This document shows, one piece after another, positions 33,233-39,568 of a DNA stretch of 64,000 nt. The notes under the pieces are model-generated. The model ran no database searches. It had not been told where the DNA came from and saw only the letters and a program-made list of their open reading frames with translations. Numbering within the stretch: the stretch's first letter is position 1; each line of letters opens with the position of its first letter. Origin of the DNA: a bacterium (GTDB taxonomy: Bacteria > Acidobacteriota > Thermoanaerobaculia > Multivoradales > J023); contig JAAELT010000295.1 of the NCBI GenBank assembly GCA_024226315.1, forward strand, positions 58,802 to 122,801, read 5' to 3'. The translations under genes were made by a program, and so were the position numbers.

Positions 33233-34708
33233 TCATAGGCCGGTGCGCCAGACTTCGAGCCCTGAAACCAGAACGTCTTCTAACCAGTCCTGGAATCGGC
33301 TAGTCGCGGCATCTGGGGACTCCCGATAGTTCACTTGGAAGAGGTCTTGAGCTAGAGGTGTGAGGTCGACGATCTGCCGTTCGCCTTCTTCTGTCTCCTC
33401 TCGTCGGAAAAAACACGCCGAGGCTCCGACGATGCCGCGGAACTCATGTCCTGTTGCATGGAAGGACACGAGAATCTCGGCCTGCGAGCCAGCCTGTATC
33501 ACCAACCTCGCCCACGAACGATAGGCGCCTGTGTTGGCATAGTAGCCAATGCTTTTGGCTGTCTCGATGACCTGCCACCGAAAATAATGATCCCGCAGTC
33601 CTCCATTCAGCTCCGAATCGGCCCAGAACCGTGATTCGGTAATGAGATCGGACGTCTCTGCCTTCAGCTCGGCCGCTACCGCCTCGAAACGGTCCCTGGC
33701 CGCTTTCAGCAACTCGGTAGCGATTTCCTTTGCGGTCTCCCAGTGATCACGCTGTTCCCGAGACCGCCTAGAAAGCTGCTCGCGGGCAGCCTTGATTACG
33801 TGCTCGACACGTGTCTGTCTGAGGACCTGTCCGGAAATTCCGAGTGCCTGAACAAATGCTTTTCTCTGGGTGGCTGCCACGACATCGACCACGGATCCAA
33901 GATCGCCGTGATCCGCCGCTTCAAGAGCATCGAGGTATCGTAGTCTCTCGGCCTCTAGGTCGCGGATTACCAAAGGAAACCAACCTGCCTTGATGAGTAC
34001 CAGCGTTGCGAGTGCACGTGCAACGCGGCCGTTGCCATCCTGGAAAGGGTGAATCTGGGTGAAGCGGTGGTGAAGCCAGGCAGATTCGACCTCTGGCGCG
34101 ACTTCTTGATGAGAGTGATGTAGCTCAAGCAATCGGTCCATCTCCGAAGCGACCTGCTCAGGCGGGCAATACTCATGGATCTTGCCGTTCTGCCTCATTG
34201 GACTGTTCGGACGATATTTGTATTCGCCACGAAGCAACTCGTTCTCGACGACGTGTCCAAGCGAGTCAACGGCTGAGGTTGTCCTTTGGTTGCGGGTCAG
34301 GAGCGCGTGGAGCTCTTTGATGTAAGAGGTCGTTAAAGCCCGGTCGCCCCGGATAAAGTCGAAGAGACCATCAATTGCCGCTTCATGGTCGCGGATCATG
34401 GCTGCGACACGCTCCGGACTCTGGCCGGCCTGATCCTGAGGAATGAGGGACGCATCAATACCTCGCTCGATCAAGATCTGGGTCACACCTCGATCAAACG
34501 TATAAACGCGCTCTATGAGGCCGGTTTCGATGGCCCATTCCCGCCTCAGCCGTTCGTTGAACATCTGGAGCGCTTCGACTTGCTCGAGTTCGTGGCGTTG
34601 CTCGGCCCAGACTTTGGCCAGCTCCCGTAGTTCAGGTTTGGCAAGCGACTGCGGAGGTACCCGGTAGTCCTCGAGCGGGCGCCAAGAGTAAGAGATTTCC
34701 TGACTCAT
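33233..34708 (-). CDS. Fic-domain protein (predicted AMP-transferase)
   Basis: A 491-residue protein with an N-terminal Fic_N region ('QALQMFNERLRRE'-like segment in 'EQVEALQMFNERLRREWAIE') and the Fic catalytic motif 'IHPFQDGNGRVARALATLVL' at about residues 210-230 (HPFxxGNGRxxR, complete). Fic enzymes usually transfer AMP to Thr/Tyr/Ser of target proteins. An 'AIETGLIERVY' stretch sits where many Fic proteins carry the auto-inhibitory S/TxxxEG/N helix. The C-terminal ~200 residues are not assigned. GC content is visibly below that of neighbours, suggesting horizontal transfer. It starts near an AT-rich leader at 34709-34780. Confidence 0.82.
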   Translation of the reverse strand: MSQEISYSWRPLEDYRVPPQSLAKPELRELAKVWAEQRHELEQVEALQMFNERLRREWAIETGLIERVYTFDRGVTQILIERGIDASLIPQDQAGQSPERVAAMIRDHEAAIDGLFDFIRGDRALTTSYIKELHALLTRNQRTTSAVDSLGHVVENELLRGEYKYRPNSPMRQNGKIHEYCPPEQVASEMDRLLELHHSHQEVAPEVESAWLHHRFTQIHPFQDGNGRVARALATLVLIKAGWFPLVIRDLEAERLRYLDALEAADHGDLGSVVDVVAATQRKAFVQALGISGQVLRQTRVEHVIKAAREQLSRRSREQRDHWETAKEIATELLKAARDRFEAVAAELKAETSDLITESRFWADSELNGGLRDHYFRWQVIETAKSIGYYANTGAYRSWARLVIQAGSQAEILVSFHATGHEFRGIVGASACFFRREETEEGERQIVDLTPLAQDLFQVNYRESPDAATSRFQDWLEDVLVSGLEVWRTGL

Positions 34709-34800
34709 GATGTAGAGTTCATTCTACCGTAGAGATCAACCGGTGAGATCCCAGTGAATCTAGGTCGCCGCCTTCCGTAACAATGAGAAGGGGAGTGGCT

Positions 34801-34890
34801 GCGCGCGAAGTCATCTGCAAGAACGGAAAGGTCGACTGTGAGCTGCGATGTAGGTATCTGAAGGGGCCGTTTGGCGAAGGTTTAGGCGTC
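34801..34890 (+). pseudogene. Decayed C-terminal tail of a dihydropyrimidinase-like gene
   Basis: The frame reads 'AREVICKNGKVDCELRCRYL' followed by KGPFGEG. It aligns with the end of the amidohydrolase at 31669-33150 ('RGEVIYENGEVVGPPRGRYL' then KRPYEGE). No other part of such a gene is present here. It is a remnant of a duplicated or related gene, now separated from the intact copy by the Fic gene. Confidence 0.65.
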
Positions 34891-34891
34891 A

Positions 34892-35101
34892 TCAATCCAA
34901 GCCCAGTCCTGCAGCAACCTCCGCGGCGGGGGCGGTCTCGGTGGCGGCAAGGGAGCTTCGCAGCCGGTCCTTCATCTCTTCCCGGAGCTCGAGATCCTCG
35001 TCTGGGTCGCTCAGCAGATCCACGACGGTCTGACGCACGACCGTTTGCACCAACTCCTTCAACTCTTCTTCGGTCATTTCTGCGACTCTGGTTGAGCTCA
35101 T
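34892..35101 (-). CDS. Small antitoxin-like protein
   Basis: A 69-residue acidic helical protein ('EMTEEELKELVQTVVRQTVV', 'LLSDPDEDLELREEMKDRLR'). It resembles short antitoxin-like proteins that have a predicted N-terminal helix followed by a 'DPDxxLELREE' segment, usually upstream of RelE-type toxins. The ATG at 35101 has a GGAGG site 6 bp upstream, which favours it over the ATG at 35113. No toxin gene follows (the downstream side is the amidohydrolase remnant). A distant paralogue is at 42380-42589. Confidence 0.5.
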   Translation of the reverse strand: MSSTRVAEMTEEELKELVQTVVRQTVVDLLSDPDEDLELREEMKDRLRSSLAATETAPAAEVAAGLGLD

Positions 35102-35209
35102 CAGTGCCTCCATTCAGCCCGCTGCCGAGCTGCTGACAGAGTAGCAGATCCTGGTATTGAACTCTGCCGCACCTCACCGTGTGGCAGATCAGGCATCATA
35201 GCTCCATGG

Positions 35210-35327
35210 TAGGCTCCGTGCGCTCAACGAAGCGCGAGCCCGCTACGGCAGCGGCCGAACCACCAAGGACATCGACTCCTGATCGACCCTTCGCCAGAGG
35301 ACGTCGCCCGCGTGAAGTCAGCCACAA
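35210..35327 (+). pseudogene. Nucleotidyltransferase-like gene remnant
   Basis: The forward frame reads 'GRLRALNEARARYGSGRTTK' then DID and a stop; with a one-base shift it continues LLIDPSPEDVARVKSA. Together this is the 'RTTKDIDLLIDPSPENVARV' signature of a small nucleotidyltransferase family (catalytic DxD), but with an internal deletion before the motif and a frameshift inside it. It fills most of the 247-bp gap between the antitoxin-like gene and malonyl-CoA decarboxylase. Confidence 0.55.
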
Positions 35328-35360
35328 TCCGTACCGGGCGAGCCGTTCGAGGACACAAAG

Positions 35361-36653
35361 ATGCCGCACAAGTCGCTGAGCCAGATCTGGGACTCGATCG
35401 CGGATCGAGGGCGCGAGATTCTCGCGCGGCGGCGCGTAGCTTCGGCGGTGCACGGGATCGAGAGTCTCTGCCGGGACCTGCTGTCAGAGCGTGGGGAAGC
35501 CTCTGGAACCGCACTCGCCAGGGAGATCGTCCGCTCGTATGAAGCGATGGACGAAGCTCGGAAAGAGCAGTTCTTCCAACTTCTCGACACCCGCTTCTCA
35601 CCCGCAGCCGACGCGATTCTCCAGGCTGCCGACAGCTATCGCGAGGCACCGGATCCGGACACCCTGCTGGCCCTGAGCCGCGCCGTCGAGCCGCCGCGCC
35701 AGGAGCTCATCCGGCGGATCAACATGGCCCCGCGGGGCACCGCGGCGATCGTCGCGATGCGCAAGGACCTGCTCCGCTTGCTGCCGCGCCATCCAGAGCT
35801 GAGAGCGGTCGAGGCCGACTTCCAGCACCTCCTGCACTCATGGTTCAACCGCGGTTTCCTGGTGCTCGAGAGGATCGACTGGCACACGCCGGCCGCGACG
35901 CTCGAAAAGCTCTTCGAGTACGAAGCTGTGCACGAGATCCAGGGCTGGGACGACATGCGCCGGCGCCTGGCCGAGGACCGCCGCTGCTTCGCCTTCTTCC
36001 ATCCGGCACTTCCCGGCGAACCCCTGATCTTCGTCGAGGTAGCGCTGCTCGACAGCCTGGCGACCGCGATCCAGCCGCTGCTCGACGTCGACAGCCCGCC
36101 GTCGGCCGCCGACCGGGCGACGACCGCGGTTTTCTACTCGATCAACAACTGCCAGGATGGTTTGCGTGGCATCTCGTTCGGCTATTTCCTCATCAAGCAG
36201 GTGGTCACAGAGCTGGCAGCGGATCATCCGCACCTCAAGACCTTCGCCACCCTCTCTCCGATTCGCGGATTCCGCGCCTGGCTCGAGGCCCTCGACAGCG
36301 ACCTTCTCGACCAGGACGGGCTCGACACGCTCTCGGAGCCGGATTGGTTTCGGGATGATGCGCGGGCCGACTCACTGCGAGAACCGCTGCTGAAGCTCTG
36401 CGCGCGGTACCTGATCAAGGAGAAGAAAGACGGCGAGCCGGTCGACCCTGTGGCACGTTTCCATCTCGGCAACGGCGCCCGGATCGAGCAGATCAACTGG
36501 TTTGCGGACACCTCGCCGAAGGCCATGGAGCAGGCGGCGGGCATGATGGTCAACTACGTCTATCGGCTGAAGCAGATCGAGAAGAACCACGAGGCGTACG
36601 TGAGTCGGGGCACGGTAGCCGCATCGGCGAACGTGAGGGCATTGGCGAAGTAG
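35361..36653 (+). CDS. Malonyl-CoA decarboxylase
   Basis: A 430-residue enzyme that converts malonyl-CoA to acetyl-CoA and CO2. The helical N-terminal domain is followed by the acetyltransferase-like catalytic domain: 'HSWFNRGFLVLERIDWHTPA', 'FYSINNCQDGLRGISFG', 'FATLSPIRGFRAWL' with the catalytic Ser, and 'FHLGNGARIEQINWFADTS' with the catalytic His. Length and order are normal. No malonate transport or matB-like gene is adjacent, so its role may be to remove excess malonyl-CoA. Confidence 0.9.
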   Translation: MPHKSLSQIWDSIADRGREILARRRVASAVHGIESLCRDLLSERGEASGTALAREIVRSYEAMDEARKEQFFQLLDTRFSPAADAILQAADSYREAPDPDTLLALSRAVEPPRQELIRRINMAPRGTAAIVAMRKDLLRLLPRHPELRAVEADFQHLLHSWFNRGFLVLERIDWHTPAATLEKLFEYEAVHEIQGWDDMRRRLAEDRRCFAFFHPALPGEPLIFVEVALLDSLATAIQPLLDVDSPPSAADRATTAVFYSINNCQDGLRGISFGYFLIKQVVTELAADHPHLKTFATLSPIRGFRAWLEALDSDLLDQDGLDTLSEPDWFRDDARADSLREPLLKLCARYLIKEKKDGEPVDPVARFHLGNGARIEQINWFADTSPKAMEQAAGMMVNYVYRLKQIEKNHEAYVSRGTVAASANVRALAK

Positions 36654-36665
36654 AGTCCAACGGGC

Positions 36666-36893
36666 TTGTCTGCTGAGTTCGTCGTGGGAGTCATGTTGCT
36701 GTCTGGCAAGTACGTACCGCTGGGGTTGACGCTGCTGGCGCCGATCACCGTCAACATCGTGCTGCTCCACATCTTCCTGGACACCGCCGGTCTGCCGATG
36801 GCGATCATCATCCTCGTCCTCCACGGCTTCCTCGCCTGGGCGTACCGCGGCTCCTTCAAGGGCGTGCTCGACATGAACGCCCAGCCGGGTTAA
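36666..36893 (+). pseudogene. C-terminal fragment of a DoxX-family membrane protein
   Basis: A frame from a TTG encodes 75 residues: 'LLSGKYVPLGLTLLAPITVN', 'LHIFLDTAGLPMAIIILVLH', 'GFLAWAYRGSFKGVLDM'. This is the last half of a DoxX-like protein (normally ~130 residues, four membrane helices), with only about two helices left. No upstream part exists because the malonyl-CoA decarboxylase gene ends 12 bp before. It is probably a deletion remnant. Confidence 0.65.
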
Positions 36894-36901
36894 TGGCACC
36901 C

Positions 36902-36940
36902 CAGATTACGCATCGTGCGTAACGCACGATGCGTAATCTG
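36902..36940. repeat. Perfect 39-bp palindrome (19-bp arms, 1-nt centre)
   Basis: CAGATTACGCATCGTGCGT, then A (36921), then its exact reverse complement to 36940. A perfect 19-bp inverted repeat with a single central base is rare and would form a strong hairpin or cruciform. It follows the DoxX fragment and precedes a promoter. A diverged relative is at 33184-33215. Confidence 0.9.
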
Positions 36941-36988
36941 CCCGAGGAGGGCTGGATCTCTACTTCGAAGCATAACTCGGTCTTCGAT

Positions 36989-37031
36989 ATCGTAGAAATT
37001 ACTTGACAGGGAGACTTCAGTTTCCTACGAT
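36989..37031 (+). promoter_or_regulatory. Consensus promoter flanked by inverted repeats; near-leaderless start
   Basis: TTGACA at 37003-37008 and TACGAT at 37026-37031 with a 17-bp spacer form a strong sigma-70-type promoter. The expected start of transcription is about 37037-37039, next to the ATG at 37041, so the mRNA would be leaderless or nearly so. The elements are flanked by inverted arms ATCGTAGAAA (36989-36998) and TTTCCTACGAT (37021-37031); the right arm covers the -10 box, which suggests an operator for an unknown repressor. Confidence 0.6.
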
Positions 37032-37040
37032 CGGCGCACC

Positions 37041-37955
37041 ATGACGACCGCCGAGCCTCGAACCCGCCGCACGCCTCCCGGCCGCCCCAGGGGCTGGCGC
37101 AGGGGGACAAATTTCTCCAAGATGGTCGTCCGGCGGGTCGGCGACATGCGGGCGCTGCGGTCGTCGGTGGACGTACACCGGTCGCGGGTCGCGGCCGGGC
37201 TCGGCGAGCGGCTGGCCGCCGAGCTGGCCGAAGGCGAGACGTTGCCCGACTTCGACCTGACTCTCGACCTGGTGGTGCGCTCGGCGGAGAGCGCGCTCGA
37301 GCGCCTGCGGGCGGCCGAGCGGCGATACCTCGGTCTGCAGAGCGAGTGCAGGCGCATACGGCACGCGAGCGAGAAGCTGGCGCGGCGCGAGGTCTACCCG
37401 CGGGTGGTGTCGGTGCGGCGGTTGATCGAGGCGCAGTTCGGCCGGGAGCACGGCCGGCAGGTGCACGGCATGGCGGGCAGGACCCTGCGCAAGGCCAAGC
37501 GGCTGCACGGCCAGCTCCAGTACCTGGTGTGGACGCTCGAGGACGTGCGCTCGCCGTTGCTGCCGGCGCCGGTGCTCGCGGGTCTGGCGGCGAACCGCGA
37601 GACCTGGCTGGGCGAGATCGAGCCCGGCTACCGGCGGCTGACGGATCTGCTGGACGAGCTGCTGGATCTCGAGCTCTCCGAGCAGGAGGCGCGGGACGAC
37701 AGGAACGTGGCGATGAAGACGTTCGACGTCGCCTACGGTGAGGCGCTGCGGCTGGTGCACGCCAACTTCACCTTCGCGGGTTACGGCGAAACGCTGGCCC
37801 GGCGGCTGCGGTCGTACTTCCAGCGCCGGCTGCACATCCGGCGGGCGCGCGAGAAGCGCGAGGCGCGGGCCGAAGGCAGGGTGAAGCAGACCCTGCGCTC
37901 CGCCGCGTCGTCCGTGCTCGGCCTGCTCGGCAAGCGGCCGCCGTCCGTCGCCTGA
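37041..37955 (+). CDS. Hypothetical helical, Arg-rich protein
   Basis: 304 residues, no family recognised. It is very rich in Arg, Glu and Leu and predicted almost all-helical, with likely coiled-coil stretches ('SALERLRAAERRYLGLQSEC', 'LARREVYPRVVSVRRLIEAQ'). The C-terminus is strongly basic ('RRAREKREARAEGRVKQTLR'). No signal peptide or membrane segment. It has a consensus promoter directly in front of its ATG with a flanking inverted repeat, and the second 42-bp repeat array begins at its stop codon. It might be the regulator or partner of the conflict locus that follows, but nothing in the sequence proves this. Confidence 0.65.
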   Translation: MTTAEPRTRRTPPGRPRGWRRGTNFSKMVVRRVGDMRALRSSVDVHRSRVAAGLGERLAAELAEGETLPDFDLTLDLVVRSAESALERLRAAERRYLGLQSECRRIRHASEKLARREVYPRVVSVRRLIEAQFGREHGRQVHGMAGRTLRKAKRLHGQLQYLVWTLEDVRSPLLPAPVLAGLAANRETWLGEIEPGYRRLTDLLDELLDLELSEQEARDDRNVAMKTFDVAYGEALRLVHANFTFAGYGETLARRLRSYFQRRLHIRRAREKREARAEGRVKQTLRSAASSVLGLLGKRPPSVA

Positions 37956-38230
37956 TGCGGTGGCCCCGAGATTCCGGAGTCGAGAATCGGCGGGCCACCG
38001 GGTGGCGCGGCCTCTTGGACGTCGAGAATTAGTTGGCCACGCGGTGGCCTGAGCTCGCCGGCGTCCAGAAGTAGTGGGCCACGCGGTGGCCCGGGCATGT
38101 CGGAGTCGAGAATTAGTGGGCCACGCGGTGGCCCGGGCGTTTTCGCGTCCAGAATCGGCGGGCCACGCGGTGGCCTGGGCGTTTTCGTGTCCAGAATTAG
38201 CAGGCCACCGGCTCCGATCGGCAGTTGACG
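37955..38230. repeat. 42-bp tandem repeat array 2 (about 6.5 units)
   Basis: Units start at 37979, 38021, 38063, 38105, 38147 and 38189 (exact 42-bp steps), with a half unit before. Each begins GTC(G/C)AGAA and holds GGGCCACGCGGTGGCCC, a perfect inverted repeat (7-bp arms, GCG loop), then a variable stretch. Reverse-complemented array 1 (11157-11618) shares TCCAGAA...GGCCACGGTGG, so the arrays are one family in opposite orientation. In the plus direction TAG stops occur in several units, so it is not coding that way. It runs into the start of the SIR2/TIR gene. Confidence 0.9.
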
Positions 38231-39565
38231 ATCGTCAATCGCGTCCTTTCGCGCCCCGGAGGTCTGCGGAGACCGCACACAGGCGTCCGTTCTCGAACCT
38301 TGGACGACATGATTCTCCGCACTGGCGTCCGGTCCGGGGCCGCGGACTCGGCGAGTCCGCCCATCGGGGTACGTTCCCGGTCGCGAGATCGGGTGCTGGC
38401 GAGGATAGACGGGGACGAAGCTGCCACGGCAAAGTCCGATCCCAACCGTCTGGCGCGGCTCGGGCAGCGCCTGGTCACCCGCGATCGCGACGAGCTCGGG
38501 CTCGAGATGGAGGTCACGAGCTGGCACGGCGACCTCGCCGGCGAGCGTTCGGGCGTCCATGACGATCTCGCCGCCCTGCCCTTCCGCCTGGTCGTCACCA
38601 GCGCCCACGACCCGCTGATGGAAACGGCGCTGCGCCAGGCGAACAAGGAGCCGAAGGTCGAACGTTACCACTATCGCGGTACCAACGAAGAGCTGCTGCC
38701 GAAGCCGACGGCCGAGAAGCCGGTGCTGTTTCATCTCTACGGGCATGCCGCCGAGCCGCGTTCCCTGGTGCTGACGGAGATTCAGCTCCTGGATTTCCTG
38801 GCGGCGTTGATCTCCAAGAATCCGCCGCTGCCCCGTGACCTCAAAGCAGAGCTGACCAACTGCCGCATGTTCCTCTTTCTCGGTTTCGGCCTGGATCACT
38901 GGTACCTGCGGATCCTGCTGCACGTCCTCGAGGTCCTCAGGCCGGGCAGCCGGGCCTTCGTCCTCGAGACCGGGGAGGGCGGCAGGGCCGGGCGCACCGA
39001 CGACGCGATCCTCTTCTACCGAGAGAACTTCAGGGTCGACGTCCAGTTCGACGACGTGCGCGAGTTCGCCCACGAGCTGCGCGGCCGCTACCAGCCCGAG
39101 CCGACCTCTCCGTCTTCGTCCCCGTCGCCGGAGCCGGTACCGCCGCCCACGGCAGGCGCCAAGGTCTTCATCTGTCATGCCAGCGAAGACGCGGCCAGGG
39201 CCGGCGAGGTTTGCGACATCCTGGAGGGCGCCGACCTCGAGCCGTGGCTGGACAAAGAATCTCTGCGCGGCGGCGACCGGTGGGACGACATGATCGAGTC
39301 GACGATCAAGCAGGTGGACTACTTCCTGGTTTTGAACAGCCGAGCCCTCGCCGCCAAGAGCCGCGGCGTCGCCTACGTCAACAAAGAGATCAAGGTGGCG
39401 CTGCGGGCCGACGACCTGCGCATGAGGAGCTTCATCGTACCGGTGAGGATCGACGACGAGCCTCTCCTGGAGCCGCTGCGCGGTTTCCACGCCGTCGACC
39501 TCGGCGGCCCTCATGGCGAGCGCGATCTGATCCGCGCCATCAAGCGGCAGATGAAAGCGAGCTGA
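38225..39565 (+). CDS. SIR2-like (partial) and TIR domain fusion protein
   Basis: 446 residues. Residues ~118-230 match the C-terminal part of SIR2_2-type domains ('LPFRLVVTSAHDPLMETALR', 'VLFHLYGHAAEPRSLVLTE', 'MFLFLGFGLDHWYLRILLH'). A Pro/Ser linker (~295-310) leads to a TIR domain (312-446: 'KVFICHASEDAARAGEVCDI', 'EPWLDKESLRGGDRWDDMIE'). The candidate NADase Glu is present (E388 in YVNKEIKVAL). The first ~65 residues are low complexity with GVRSR-type repeats and no NAD-binding GAGxS motif, so the SIR2 half looks truncated by repeats. TIR domains of this kind degrade NAD+ or make signals in defence. It ends 3 bp before the STAND gene, one operon. The true start may be an internal ATG such as 38309. 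Confidence 0.75.
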   Translation: MTIVNRVLSRPGGLRRPHTGVRSRTLDDMILRTGVRSGAADSASPPIGVRSRSRDRVLARIDGDEAATAKSDPNRLARLGQRLVTRDRDELGLEMEVTSWHGDLAGERSGVHDDLAALPFRLVVTSAHDPLMETALRQANKEPKVERYHYRGTNEELLPKPTAEKPVLFHLYGHAAEPRSLVLTEIQLLDFLAALISKNPPLPRDLKAELTNCRMFLFLGFGLDHWYLRILLHVLEVLRPGSRAFVLETGEGGRAGRTDDAILFYRENFRVDVQFDDVREFAHELRGRYQPEPTSPSSSPSPEPVPPPTAGAKVFICHASEDAARAGEVCDILEGADLEPWLDKESLRGGDRWDDMIESTIKQVDYFLVLNSRALAAKSRGVAYVNKEIKVALRADDLRMRSFIVPVRIDDEPLLEPLRGFHAVDLGGPHGERDLIRAIKRQMKAS

Positions 39566-39568
39566 GAC

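Noticed and set aside
34719..35177. 152-codon minus-strand frame around the small antitoxin-like gene
   Set aside because: It is in a different frame from the better-supported 34892-35101 gene and includes the amidohydrolase remnant in antisense.
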